Source: CAYZAW01 sp964476505 | Lineage (GTDB): Bacteria > Bacillota > Clostridia > Christensenellales > CAG-138 | Assembly (NCBI GenBank): GCA_964476505.1 | Contig: CAYZAW010000027.1 | Location: 1 to 30,799, forward strand | Direction of reading: 5' to 3' | DNA length: 30,799 nt | Shown here: positions 1-10,246 of the stretch, piece after piece | Layout of the letters: every line of letters starts with the position of its first letter | Position numbering within the stretch: position 1 is the stretch's first letter | Notes under the pieces: model-generated | The model's database searches: none | What the model saw: only the letters and a program-made list of their open reading frames with translations | What the model was told of the DNA's origin: nothing | Translations under genes and position numbers: made by a program

Positions 1-2294
<2,294 letters not shown>

Positions 2295-2327
2295 ACGATT
2301 CTCCCAGAATGAACAATCCAACTATTT

Positions 2328-2356
2328 GGGAACGGCTGTTATGCCGTTCCCTTTGC
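2328..2356 (+). terminator. Terminator after valS
   Basis: A perfect 9-bp stem (GGGAACGGC at 2328-2336 with GCCGTTCCC at 2343-2351, 6-nt loop) is followed by a short T-rich stretch. The T tract is weak, so termination may be incomplete. Confidence 0.65.
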
Positions 2357-2428
2357 TATGTAAGGCGATTTGGGTTAAATACCATTTGCCTGTTAAGGAA
2401 AAGCGAAACAAAACAGAAGAATCAGCGG

Positions 2429-2457
2429 TTGCCGTTCGCTCCATTCCATACTATAAT
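2429..2457 (+). promoter_or_regulatory. Sigma-A-like promoter for glyA
   Basis: TTGCCG (2429-2434) and TATAAT (2452-2457) are separated by 17 bases, about 50 bases before the glyA start. The -10 box is a perfect match and the -35 box matches 4 of 6. Confidence 0.7.
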
Positions 2458-2507
2458 ACTTGTATTGCCAGTTTTGATTTTAGCAACAGCAAAGGAGCGT
2501 GGGCAGC

Positions 2508-3746
2508 ATGATTCAATTCGATCTTATTCAACAAACAGACCCGGAAATAGCGGAGGCCATGCGGCAGGAGCTTGTGCGGCAGCAGGATCATTTAGAGCTG
2601 ATCGCCTCGGAAAACTTTGTATCGGAAGCGGTGATGGCAGCCATGGGAAGCCATCTCACCAATAAATACGCAGAGGGCTACCCCGGCAAGCGCTATTACG
2701 GCGGCTGCCAGTTTGTGGACGTTGCGGAGAACTTGGCAAGAGACCGCGCCTGCAAGCTGTTTGGCGCGGAGCATGCCAATGTGCAGCCCCACTCCGGCGC
2801 ACAGGCCAACCTTGCGGTGTACTACGCGCTGTTGCAGCCCGGGGATACCATACTTGGCATGAACCTGTCCCACGGCGGGCATTTGACCCACGGCAGCCCC
2901 GTGAACATGAGCGGCAAGTATTTCAACTTTGTGCCCTACGGCGTACGGGAGGATACCGAGCAGATCGATTACGATATGCTTGCACAGCTTGCCCAAAAGG
3001 AAAAGCCGAAAATGATCGTTGCGGGCGCAAGCGCCTATCCCCGTGCCATTGATTTTGCGCGTATCAGTGAAATCGCAAAAAGCGTGGGCGCATACTTCAT
3101 GGTGGACATGGCGCATATCGCCGGCTTGGTTGCGGCAGGCTTGCACCAAAGCCCCGTGCCCTATGCGGATATCGTGACCACCACCACCCATAAAACGCTT
3201 CGCGGGCCCCGCGGCGGCATGATCCTTTGCCGGGAAGAGCTTGCTAAGGCCATCGACAAGGGCATTTTCCCCGGCACGCAGGGCGGCCCCTTGATGCACA
3301 CCATCGCGGCAAAGGCTGTTTGCTTCCAGGAAGCGCTGCAGCCCGCGTTCAAGGCGTATCAGCAGCAGATCATAAACAACGCGAAGGTGCTTGCAGCCGA
3401 GCTTCAAAACAGCGGCGTGCGCTTGGTTTCCGGCGGTACGGACAATCATCTGATGCTAGTGGATTTAACGCCCAAGGGCCGCACGGGTAAAGAGGTGGAG
3501 GCATACCTTGACCTTGCCAATATTACCGTTAATAAAAACACCATCCCCTTTGAAACGCAAAGCCCCTTTGTAACAAGCGGCGTTCGCATCGGCACCCCCG
3601 CCGTGACATCCCGCGGCATGAAAGAAGCTGAAATGAAGCAGATCGCAGGCTTCATCGCAAGGGTGATCGACGGTGGAGAGGCCGCTACGGAATCCGTTAA
3701 GCAGGACGTGATCGCGCTTACCAATCACTTCCCGCTGTACGCATAA
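2508..3746 (+). CDS. glyA: Serine hydroxymethyltransferase
   Basis: PLP-dependent enzyme converting serine and tetrahydrofolate to glycine and 5,10-methylene-tetrahydrofolate, feeding one-carbon units to thymidylate and purine synthesis. The 412-residue product is full length for the family. It contains ELIASENFVSEAV near the N-terminus, NKYAEGYPGKRYYGGC, and the PLP-lysine segment TTTTHKTLRGPRGG with Lys about residue 229. The ATG at 2508 is preferred over a GTG at 2499 because AAAGGAG (2491-2497) is ten bases from the ATG but only one base from the GTG. The gene has its own promoter and a strong terminator, so it appears monocistronic. Confidence 0.98.
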   Translation: MIQFDLIQQTDPEIAEAMRQELVRQQDHLELIASENFVSEAVMAAMGSHLTNKYAEGYPGKRYYGGCQFVDVAENLARDRACKLFGAEHANVQPHSGAQANLAVYYALLQPGDTILGMNLSHGGHLTHGSPVNMSGKYFNFVPYGVREDTEQIDYDMLAQLAQKEKPKMIVAGASAYPRAIDFARISEIAKSVGAYFMVDMAHIAGLVAAGLHQSPVPYADIVTTTTHKTLRGPRGGMILCREELAKAIDKGIFPGTQGGPLMHTIAAKAVCFQEALQPAFKAYQQQIINNAKVLAAELQNSGVRLVSGGTDNHLMLVDLTPKGRTGKEVEAYLDLANITVNKNTIPFETQSPFVTSGVRIGTPAVTSRGMKEAEMKQIAGFIARVIDGGEAATESVKQDVIALTNHFPLYA

Positions 3747-3760
3747 ACGCAGATTACAAG

Positions 3761-3788
3761 AAAGCGCCCGTTTTACGGGCGCTTTTTC
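3761..3788 (+). terminator. Terminator after glyA
   Basis: A perfect 10-bp stem (3761-3770 with 3776-3785, loop TTTTA) is GC-rich at its core and ends in a T run, a textbook Rho-independent terminator. Confidence 0.9.
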
Positions 3789-3851
3789 TGTGCGAGGAAA
3801 ATCAGAACAAAAGTATATTGTTCAATTCCAAGCAAAATACTATGAATTCCG

Positions 3852-3880
3852 TTGACTTTCGATATTGCCTGTGCTACATT
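3852..3880 (+). promoter_or_regulatory. Sigma-A-like promoter for the Fe-S assembly operon
   Basis: TTGACT (3852-3857) and TACATT (3875-3880) are spaced by 17 bases, 50 bases before the Rrf2 regulator start. An Rrf2 protein encoded first in its own operon commonly autoregulates, but I could not identify a convincing operator palindrome here. Confidence 0.7.
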
Positions 3881-3929
3881 GTAGCCAAGAAAACCAAGCA
3901 AACCAGTAGGAATTGGAAAGGAGCGCTGC

Positions 3930-4382
3930 ATGAAGCTGTCCACCAAGGCAAGATACGGATTAAAAGCCATGGTCGATCTGGCAGTAAGCTATGGCGGAGG
4001 GCCTGTCAGCACGGCAACGCTTGCCGGTATGCAGGGTATTTCCCAAGCCTACTTAGAGCAGCTGATCTCTGCACTCAAAAAGGCGGAGCTCATTACGGCG
4101 GAGCGCGGCGTGCAGGGCGGTTATGCGCTGTCCCGCCCGCCGGAGACCATATCCGTGGGGCAGGTGTTAACGGCCTTGGAGGGCAACACCTCGCTGGTGG
4201 ATTGCGTGGGTTACGAAACCGTATCCTGCGACAAGGCATGCTCCTGTTCGGCCCGCCCGCTGTGGCTCAAGCTGCAGGGGAAGATCGACTCCGTACTCAA
4301 CGAAACCAATTTAAAAGACATGGCAAACGACTACATCATACAAAAGAATCGAGGCAATGACGGTGAAGCGAGTTTATCTTGA
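3930..4382 (+). CDS. iscR: Rrf2-family transcriptional regulator (IscR-like)
   Basis: Winged-helix regulator that in characterised relatives senses Fe-S cluster status and controls cluster-assembly genes. The 150-residue product starts MKLSTKARYG, with the helix-turn-helix in residues 10-60 (AGMQGISQAYLEQLISALKK) and the Rrf2 hallmark GGYALSRPP at 64-71. Four cysteines (92, 100, 104, 106) lie in the effector loop, where IscR proteins coordinate a [2Fe-2S] cluster; the spacing differs from the E. coli three-cysteine pattern. AAAGGAG lies 6 bases before the ATG. It overlaps the downstream cysteine desulfurase gene, which supports an IscR-type role over other Rrf2 functions such as CymR. Confidence 0.9.
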   Translation: MKLSTKARYGLKAMVDLAVSYGGGPVSTATLAGMQGISQAYLEQLISALKKAELITAERGVQGGYALSRPPETISVGQVLTALEGNTSLVDCVGYETVSCDKACSCSARPLWLKLQGKIDSVLNETNLKDMANDYIIQKNRGNDGEASLS

Positions 4383-5526
4383 CAATGCTGCAACAACGCA
4401 GGTACGCATGGAAGTAGTGGCGGAGATGCTGCCGTATTTCTCCGAGGTTTACGGCAACCCCTCCAGCCTGCATGGCTTTGCACGGGAAGCGCACGCGGGC
4501 GTGGACCGTGCCAGAGAACAGGTGGCGCATGCCCTTAGTGCCCTGCCGGAGGAGATCATATTTACCGCAGGCGGCAGCGAAAGCGACAACACCGTGCTTC
4601 GCGGCGTTGCCATGCAGTATAAAAACAAGGGCAAACATATCATCACTACTGCGGTAGAGCATCACGCGATTTTGCACACCTGCGAGGCGCTGGAAAAGGA
4701 GCTGGGCTGCGAGATCACCTATCTGCCGGTGGACGAATACGGCAGGGTGACGGCGGAGCAGGTGAAAAACGCCATTCGCGAGGATACGATTCTCGTTAGC
4801 ATCATGTACGCAAACAACGAGGTAGGCACCGTAATGCCCATCCCGGAAATCGGTGCTGTCTGCAAGGAAAAGGGCGTGCTGTTCCATACGGACGCCGTGC
4901 AGGCTGTTGGGCATATCGCAATCGACGTGCATGCCATGAACATCGATTTTCTTTCCCTCTCCGCCCATAAATTCCACGGGCCAAAGGGCGTTGGCGCGCT
5001 ATATGCCAGAAAGGGCGTAAAGCTGCCCTCGCTGATACTTGGCGGCGCGCAGGAAAAGAAGCGCCGGGCTGGCACGGAAAACGTGCCGGGCATCGTTGGC
5101 TTGGGCAAGGCCATCGAAATGGCCACCGCCAACATGGAGCAGGACAACGCGTACATCACGCGGCTTCGGGACAGACTGATTTCCGGCATTCAGGAGCGCA
5201 TTCCCGAGGTCAAGCTCAACGGGCATCCAACCCTGCGACTTCCCGGCAACGTGAATTTCTCCATTCGGTATATCGAGGGAGAATCCATGCTGCTGCTGCT
5301 GGATCTGAACGGCATTGCCGCTTCCAGCGGTTCTGCCTGCACCTCCGGCTCTCTTGATCCCTCCCATGTGCTGTTGGCCATGGGGCTGCCGCATGAGATC
5401 GCCCACGGCTCACTTCGTATGACTCTTTCGGACTTTACAACGCAAGAGGATATCGATTATGTGCTGGAGCTCTTGCCGGGTATCGTAGAAAAGCTTCGGG
5501 CGATGTCGCCTCTGTACAATAAATAG
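4363..5526 (+). CDS. iscS: Cysteine desulfurase, NifS/IscS family
   Basis: PLP enzyme that removes sulfur from cysteine and passes it as persulfide to the scaffold encoded next. The product begins with the family-typical KRVYLDNAATT. The PLP lysine is in SAHKFHGPKG (about residue 203) and the catalytic cysteine in SSGSACTSGS (about residue 326). Length (387 aa) is normal. I prefer GTG at 4363 because GAGG (4351-4354) is 8 bases away; the alternative ATG at 4357 is only 2 bases from that site. Either start lies inside the Rrf2 gene, so translation is likely coupled. Confidence 0.96.
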   Translation: MKRVYLDNAATTQVRMEVVAEMLPYFSEVYGNPSSLHGFAREAHAGVDRAREQVAHALSALPEEIIFTAGGSESDNTVLRGVAMQYKNKGKHIITTAVEHHAILHTCEALEKELGCEITYLPVDEYGRVTAEQVKNAIREDTILVSIMYANNEVGTVMPIPEIGAVCKEKGVLFHTDAVQAVGHIAIDVHAMNIDFLSLSAHKFHGPKGVGALYARKGVKLPSLILGGAQEKKRRAGTENVPGIVGLGKAIEMATANMEQDNAYITRLRDRLISGIQERIPEVKLNGHPTLRLPGNVNFSIRYIEGESMLLLLDLNGIAASSGSACTSGSLDPSHVLLAMGLPHEIAHGSLRMTLSDFTTQEDIDYVLELLPGIVEKLRAMSPLYNK

Positions 5527-5545
5527 CGAAATGAGGTAAAGTATC

Positions 5546-5923
5546 ATGTATTCGGAAAAAGTGCTGGATCATTTTCAGAATCCGCGTAACGTTGGCGAAA
5601 TCGAAGACGCCAGCGGCGTTGGCATGGTAGGCAACGCCAAGTGCGGCGATATCATGCAGATGTTTATCAAGGTAAACGACGATAATATCATCGAGGACGT
5701 AAAATTCAAAACCTTCGGCTGCGGCGCAGCTATCGCTACCTCCTCCATGGCAACGGAAATGGTGAAGGGCAAAAGCGTGGACGATGCTCTAAAGCTGACC
5801 AATGCCGCCGTGGTAGAGGCGCTGGAGGGCTTACCGCCCCAGAAGATCCACTGCTCCGTGCTGGCGGAGGAGGCGATCAAGGCCGCCATCGATGATTACG
5901 AAAAGAAAAAGGAAAAGGAATAG
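5546..5923 (+). CDS. iscU: Fe-S cluster assembly scaffold IscU/NifU-type
   Basis: Scaffold on which a nascent Fe-S cluster is built from sulfur supplied by the upstream desulfurase. The 125-residue product starts MYSEKVLDHFQNPRNVG and has the three cluster-ligand cysteines at 33 (GNAKCGD, with Asp35), 59 (FGCGAA) and 103 (KIHCSVL). The C-terminus is a short Lys/Glu tail. GAGGT at 5533-5537 precedes the ATG by 8 bases, and the gap to iscS is 19 bases, so the three genes form an iscRSU operon. No HscA/HscB, ferredoxin or MnmA gene follows. Confidence 0.96.
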   Translation: MYSEKVLDHFQNPRNVGEIEDASGVGMVGNAKCGDIMQMFIKVNDDNIIEDVKFKTFGCGAAIATSSMATEMVKGKSVDDALKLTNAAVVEALEGLPPQKIHCSVLAEEAIKAAIDDYEKKKEKE

Positions 5924-6043
5924 ATTACTTTTCCAATTTCGGTAACAGTCCCAAAACATAAGCCGTCCCTTCCGGCGCCATACTATGCGCATACGGCCTA
6001 AGCGCCTTAACATAGCAAGGATCAGGCAGAAAGGAGAAACGGT

Positions 6044-6208
6044 ATGCGAACATTGTCTTTGGGGCTGGGATTAGGGCTTGTTGCAGGCGTAGCCATGGCG
6101 ACAGCCGCCATTACGTCTATGTATCCTGACGTGCCGCGGCGCATGATGCGCGACGGAAAACGTGCGGTGCGCTGTACAAAACACGCAATGGAACACTGGA
6201 TGCATTAA
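6044..6208 (+). CDS. Small membrane-associated protein, 54 aa, unknown function
   Basis: An open reading frame of 54 codons preceded by AAGGAG at 6031-6036, 7 bases before the ATG, so translation is well supported. The N-terminal third is a glycine/alanine-rich hydrophobic segment (about residues 4-26), followed by a basic, methionine-rich tail ending HWMH. This layout resembles short YtxH-like single-pass proteins, but I recognise no family. It lies 120 bases after iscU and is followed by a strong terminator, so it may be the last gene of the iscRSU transcript or have its own promoter. The function cannot be inferred. Confidence 0.7.
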   Translation: MRTLSLGLGLGLVAGVAMATAAITSMYPDVPRRMMRDGKRAVRCTKHAMEHWMH

Positions 6209-6278
6209 CGGCAGGCGGCAGGGAATCAGTGACAACGGTTGCCGCACACAATGCATGCATGGAAAAGGAAATCCGGAT

Positions 6279-6305
6279 AAAAATCGCGCCAGCGGCGCGA
6301 TTTTT
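6279..6305 (+). terminator. Terminator after the small membrane protein gene
   Basis: A 12-bp perfect inverted repeat (6279-6290 with 6294-6305) has a 3-nt loop, A5 on the left and T5 on the right. It separates the Fe-S block from the ireB block. Confidence 0.9.
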
Positions 6306-6401
6306 GCCTGTCAGGCGTATTTGCCCGTTTATTATAGGCGGCGGAAAAAGACCACGGGAAACAAATGATGGTAAATACGAGTAAAATGGCGTTTTATTGA
6401 T

Positions 6402-6430
6402 TTGTAATTATGGTACATTTAGGATATAAT
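6402..6430 (+). promoter_or_regulatory. Sigma-A-like promoter for ireB
   Basis: TTGTAA (6402-6407) and TATAAT (6425-6430) are 17 bases apart. The -10 ends 32 bases before the ireB start, and a near-perfect AGGAGGTG (6448-6455) follows. Confidence 0.7.
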
Positions 6431-6462
6431 CATTACAACCCGATTGTAGGAGGTGGCTTTTG

Positions 6463-6738
6463 ATGACGGATCACACCCAGGGAACCATGCAGTTTCAACT
6501 GCCAAAGGACGGGCGCACGCCAAACGACATACTGATGGCGGTGTATTCCGCAATGAAAGAAAAGGGCTATGATCCCGTCAACCAGATCGTAGGCTATCTG
6601 CTTTCAGGCGACCCTACCTACATCACCAGCTATAATAACGCAAGGTATCTCATTCGCAGGCTGGAACGGGACGAGCTCTTGGAGGAGCTTGTGCGCTTTT
6701 ATGTGCTCAACAACAAGCTTCCCGAGGATGCGGAATAA
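6463..6738 (+). CDS. ireB: IreB family regulatory phosphoprotein (UPF0297/DUF965, YrzL)
   Basis: Small protein of the UPF0297 family. In Enterococcus faecalis IreB is a substrate of the PASTA kinase IreK and modulates cephalosporin resistance; its biochemical role in other Firmicutes is not settled. The 91-residue product shows the family segments NDILMAVYSAMKEKGYDP and DPTYITSYNNARYLIR. The ATG at 6463 is 8 bases after AGGAGGTG, which rules out the TTG one codon upstream. The order ireB-ruvX-DUF1292 is conserved in Firmicutes, although the usual upstream alaS is absent here. Confidence 0.93.
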   Translation: MTDHTQGTMQFQLPKDGRTPNDILMAVYSAMKEKGYDPVNQIVGYLLSGDPTYITSYNNARYLIRRLERDELLEELVRFYVLNNKLPEDAE

Positions 6739-6776
6739 TTGCCGCGACCGGCTCGCATAACGAAAAACCCCTTAGA

Positions 6777-6808
6777 ACCTGCCTCATCGGTGTAGGCAGG
6801 TCCTTTCT
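6777..6808 (+). terminator. Hairpin between ireB and ruvX, possible weak terminator
   Basis: An 8-bp stem (6777-6784 with 6794-6801, 9-nt loop) is followed by CCTTTCTT. It could reduce read-through from ireB into ruvX; the broken T tract makes it a weak candidate. Confidence 0.4.
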
Positions 6809-6843
6809 TGTAATGGATACACCAAACCGAAGGGAGAACACAT

Positions 6844-7257
6844 ATGCAGCGAATACTGGCCTTGGATGTGGGAGATAAGCGCATCGGTATTGCGGTGAGC
6901 GACCCGTTGGGCTTCACGGCGCAGGGCTTGGAAACCTACACCCGCAAGGGCACGCTTGAGGAGGATGCGGCGTACATATTAAGCGTTGCCGACCGGTATC
7001 GCCCGGTAAAGCTGCTGTTTGGCATGCCCCGCAATATGGACGGCAGCTATGGCTTTCAGTCGGAAAAGGTTCGTGCCTTTGCGGACGCGGTACTGGAAAA
7101 CTGGGACGCAGAATACATGTTTTACGATGAACGGCTGACCACCGTAACCGCAGAGCGAGTGCTTATCGATGCGGATGTAAGCCGCAAAAAACGCCGACAG
7201 GTAATCGATAAGCTGGCGGCGGTGGTTATTTTACAGGGCTATTTGGATACGCTATAA
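6844..7257 (+). CDS. ruvX: RuvX/YqgF family, putative pre-16S rRNA nuclease
   Basis: RNase H-fold protein of the YqgF family, implicated in maturation of the 5' end of 16S rRNA and historically named a Holliday junction resolvase. The 137-residue product begins with the catalytic strand LALDVGDKRIGIAVSDPLG (acidic residue about 8), then has FYDERLTTVTAERVL and a terminal DKLAAVVILQGYL, which supply the other acidic residues of the active site. AGGGAG lies about 8 bases before the ATG. It is 20 bases upstream of the DUF1292 gene, in a conserved cluster. Confidence 0.95.
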   Translation: MQRILALDVGDKRIGIAVSDPLGFTAQGLETYTRKGTLEEDAAYILSVADRYRPVKLLFGMPRNMDGSYGFQSEKVRAFADAVLENWDAEYMFYDERLTTVTAERVLIDADVSRKKRRQVIDKLAAVVILQGYLDTL

Positions 7258-7277
7258 CGTATCAGCAGGAGGATACT

Positions 7278-7580
7278 ATGGAAGACAATAAAAACATGCA
7301 GCCGGATGAAGAAGCAAACGAAGTCGTATTGTTGGACGACGAGGGCAACGAGGTACACTTTGACCATTTGATGACGTTTTTCCATGAGAAGGAGCGCTAC
7401 ATTGCACTTTTACCTATGGACGAGGTAAAAAACGTTGCGGACGACGAGGTGATACTGCTGCATATCGTTTCCAAGGACGGGGAAGATGTATACGAGCCCA
7501 TCGAAAACGAGGTGCTTTTGCAAGAGGTGTTCGATACATTCTTGGAGCTGTTCGAGGAAATGCTCGACGAGGAGGACTAA
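7278..7580 (+). CDS. DUF1292 family protein (YrzB-like)
   Basis: A very acidic 100-residue protein with the DUF1292 core (VLLDDEGNEVHFDHLMTF, ALLPMDE, DEVILLHIV). The family is found across Firmicutes directly after ruvX; its molecular function is unknown. An AGGAGG site lies just upstream. The end of the gene contains the GGAGG that serves the next gene, so the two are probably translationally coupled. Confidence 0.9.
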   Translation: MEDNKNMQPDEEANEVVLLDDEGNEVHFDHLMTFFHEKERYIALLPMDEVKNVADDEVILLHIVSKDGEDVYEPIENEVLLQEVFDTFLELFEEMLDEED

Positions 7581-7585
7581 GCCCC

Positions 7586-8911
7586 TTGGCGCGGCATACT
7601 GTAATTGCGATAGACCCGGATTCCATTGGGGAAGAATTGGGCGTAGCCGTTGGCGACGCTTTGTTGTCTATCAACGGAGAACCGGTGATCGATATCGTGG
7701 ATTACGAGTATCATTGCGCAAACGAACGGTTAACGGTCACCTTTGAAACGCCGGAGGGCGAGCAATACGAGGCAGAAATCGAAAAGGATGAAACCGAACC
7801 GCTGGGGCTTACCTTTGCCGGCGGCTTGGTGGAACCCATGCGCTCCTGCAAAAATCACTGTATTTTTTGCTTTATCGATCAAATGCCCAAGGGCGTTAGG
7901 CCAACGCTGGCCGTGAAGGATGACGACTGGCGTATGTCCTTTATCATGGGCAATTACATCACGCTCACCAACGTAAACGACGAGGAATTCAACCGTATTC
8001 TTAAGCGGCGGGTCAGCCCGCTGTATGTGTCTGTTCATGCTACCGCGCCTGACGTGCGGGTGCGGATGATGCGAAACCCCACGGCAGGCCGCATCATGGA
8101 GCGGTTACGGGCGCTTTACGATGCAGGACTGTCCTTTCACTGCCAAATCGTATGCTGCCCCGGCGTTAACGACGGAGCCGTATTGCGGCAGACGCTTGCA
8201 GACTTATACTCGCTGTATCCGGCAGCCTGCTCGGTTGCCGTTGTTCCCGTAGGGCTCACCAAATACAGAGATGCGTTAACGCCCCTTCGCCCTTTTACTA
8301 AGGAAGAGGCGAAAAAAACGCTTGAAGACATTACTGCCTTTGCCGAGGATTGCAAACATAAGTGCGGTACGGCGTTTGCCTTTGCCTCCGACGAATTTTA
8401 CATAATAGCAAAGGAGCCGCTGCCGCCTGCAAATGCGTATGAGGACTATCCGCAAATTGAGAACGGCGTAGGGCTGTTGCGGCTGTTTGAGGAAGAATTC
8501 ATGGCGGCGCTAAACGAGCATAAGCCGCTTTCCGGTAAGCCGCTGCAGGCGGATGTTGCGGGCGGTGTTGCGGCGGAATCCTTTTTTAAACAATTATACG
8601 AAAAACTGGTTCCCTATGGTATGATGTTACATAATCACGCCGTAGTGAACGATTATTTTGGTCATACCGTGCACGTTGGCGGGCTGGTGACCGGCGGGGA
8701 CATCGTAAAGCAGTTACAGGGCGCGCTTAAAACCGGCACCCTGTTGATACCGGAAAACATGCTGCGGGAACAGGAAGACGTTTTTTTAGACGGCTACACG
8801 GTAGAGCAGCTTTCGCAGGCGTTGGGCGTACGGGTCATACCTATGCCGCGGGACGGCGCGGGCTGGATTACGGCGCTGTACGCGCTGGCAGATGAGCAGG
8901 GGAGGAAGTAA
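7586..8911 (+). CDS. DUF512 protein: PDZ-like domain plus radical-SAM domain
   Basis: A 441-residue protein with an N-terminal PDZ-like segment (ELGVAVGDALLSINGEPV, about residues 13-32). A radical-SAM CxxxCxxC motif follows at Cys88, Cys92 and Cys95 (SCKNHCIFCFIDQMPKGVR). The second half is the DUF512 domain, including DVAGGVAAESFFKQL and TVHVGGLVTGGDI. Such proteins should bind a [4Fe-4S] cluster and S-adenosylmethionine; no reaction has been assigned as far as I know. The start is TTG at 7586, ten bases after GGAGG in the tail of the previous gene. It is followed three bases later by der, a pairing seen in many Clostridia, which hints at a link with ribosome assembly or translation. Confidence 0.9.
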   Translation: MARHTVIAIDPDSIGEELGVAVGDALLSINGEPVIDIVDYEYHCANERLTVTFETPEGEQYEAEIEKDETEPLGLTFAGGLVEPMRSCKNHCIFCFIDQMPKGVRPTLAVKDDDWRMSFIMGNYITLTNVNDEEFNRILKRRVSPLYVSVHATAPDVRVRMMRNPTAGRIMERLRALYDAGLSFHCQIVCCPGVNDGAVLRQTLADLYSLYPAACSVAVVPVGLTKYRDALTPLRPFTKEEAKKTLEDITAFAEDCKHKCGTAFAFASDEFYIIAKEPLPPANAYEDYPQIENGVGLLRLFEEEFMAALNEHKPLSGKPLQADVAGGVAAESFFKQLYEKLVPYGMMLHNHAVVNDYFGHTVHVGGLVTGGDIVKQLQGALKTGTLLIPENMLREQEDVFLDGYTVEQLSQALGVRVIPMPRDGAGWITALYALADEQGRK

Positions 8912-8914
8912 CTT

Positions 8915-10246
8915 ATGGCAAGACCTTTGGTGGCTGTGGTTGGGCGGCCGAACGTGGGAAAGTCCACCTTTTTTAATAAAATCATAGGCAAGCGGGTCGC
9001 CATCGTGGAGGATACGCCCGGGGTCACCCGGGATCGCATCTACGGGGAGGCAACATGGCTCAATTACGCGTTTACGCTGATCGATACGGGCGGCATCGAG
9101 CCTGCCCGGGAGGACATCATCAGCGCGCAGATGCGGCGGCAGGCTACCCTTGCCATTGAAATGGCAGACGTGATCATCTTCTTGGTAGACGGTCGTGAGG
9201 GCATGACCGCAGCCGATACGGAAGTGGCGGAAATGCTGCGCCGCTCTAGAAAGCCTATCGTATTGGGCGTGAATAAGGTAGACGCGCAAAAGTTTGAAGA
9301 AAACGCCTATGAGTTTTATACGCTGGGCTTAGGCGATCCCATTACCGTATCCGCAGAGCAAGGGCTGGGCTTGGGAGATTTATTGGACGCTGTGGTCAAG
9401 CATTTTCCCGCCCCCTCCGACGAGGACGGGGAAAACGAAACCGTCAGCATCGCTGTGGTGGGTAAGCCAAACGTTGGAAAATCCAGCTTGGTCAACGCCC
9501 TTTTGGGGGATGACCGCAGCATCGTCAGCGATATTCCCGGCACCACCCGAGACGCCATCGATACGCCCTTTACCTATGACGGGCAGGAATACATCCTTGT
9601 GGATACGGCGGGCATCCGCAGAAAACGCGCCATCGAGGACGAAACCGTTGAGCGTTACAGCGTGATACGCAGCCTTGCCGCCATCCGCCGGGCTGATGTT
9701 GTACTCATTGTTGTAGATGCAGAGCAGGGCTTATCCGAGCAAGACGTTCGCATCGCGGGCTATGTGCATGAGGAAGGGAAGGCCAGCGTACTGGTGGTAA
9801 ACAAGTGGGATCTGATTGAAAAGGATACCCACACCATGGATAAATTCAAAAAGGACTTGACTACGGACTTAGCCTTTATGAGTTATGTGCCCATGCTGTT
9901 CATCAGCGCAAAAACCGGGCAGCGGGTTCCTAAGGTGATGGAATACGCCAAGGACGTGTTGGAGCAAACCACCCGCCGCATTACCACCGGCGTGCTGAAC
10001 GACATTTTAAACGAGGCCGTTACCGTTACCGAGCCGCCCTCGGATAAGGGGCGCAGGCTGAAGATCTATTACGCAACGCAGGTTTCCGTAAAGCCGCCTA
10101 CATTTGTGATCAAGGTAAACGAGCCTGCTTTGATGCATTTTTCGTATCAACGGTATTTAGAGAACTATATCCGGAAATCCTTTGCGATAACCGGCACGCC
10201 TATACGCATGTATATTCGCGCCAGGGGCAAGGAGGATACGCAATGA
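8915..10246 (+). CDS. der: Ribosome biogenesis GTPase Der (EngA)
   Basis: Essential tandem GTPase that assists 50S subunit maturation. The 443-residue product has two G domains. The first has GRPNVGKST (about residues 10-18), VTRD and NKVD; the second has GKPNVGKSS (about 183-191), GTTRDAID and NKWD (about 295). A C-terminal KH-like domain (about 350-443) ends with the typical IRMYIRARGK. GGAGGAAG at the end of the preceding gene serves as its ribosome-binding site. Its stop overlaps the plsY start as ATGA. Confidence 0.98.
   Translation: MARPLVAVVGRPNVGKSTFFNKIIGKRVAIVEDTPGVTRDRIYGEATWLNYAFTLIDTGGIEPAREDIISAQMRRQATLAIEMADVIIFLVDGREGMTAADTEVAEMLRRSRKPIVLGVNKVDAQKFEENAYEFYTLGLGDPITVSAEQGLGLGDLLDAVVKHFPAPSDEDGENETVSIAVVGKPNVGKSSLVNALLGDDRSIVSDIPGTTRDAIDTPFTYDGQEYILVDTAGIRRKRAIEDETVERYSVIRSLAAIRRADVVLIVVDAEQGLSEQDVRIAGYVHEEGKASVLVVNKWDLIEKDTHTMDKFKKDLTTDLAFMSYVPMLFISAKTGQRVPKVMEYAKDVLEQTTRRITTGVLNDILNEAVTVTEPPSDKGRRLKIYYATQVSVKPPTFVIKVNEPALMHFSYQRYLENYIRKSFAITGTPIRMYIRARGKEDTQ

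Noticed and set aside
3820..3922. CAATTCC ... GGAATTG inverted repeat flanking the isc promoter as an IscR operator
   Set aside because: Only about seven bases match and the arms are about 80 bases apart, unlike a compact operator.
5911..5934. GGAAAAG/CTTTTCC hairpin across the iscU stop as a terminator
   Set aside because: The stem is AT-rich, spans the stop codon and lacks a following T tract.
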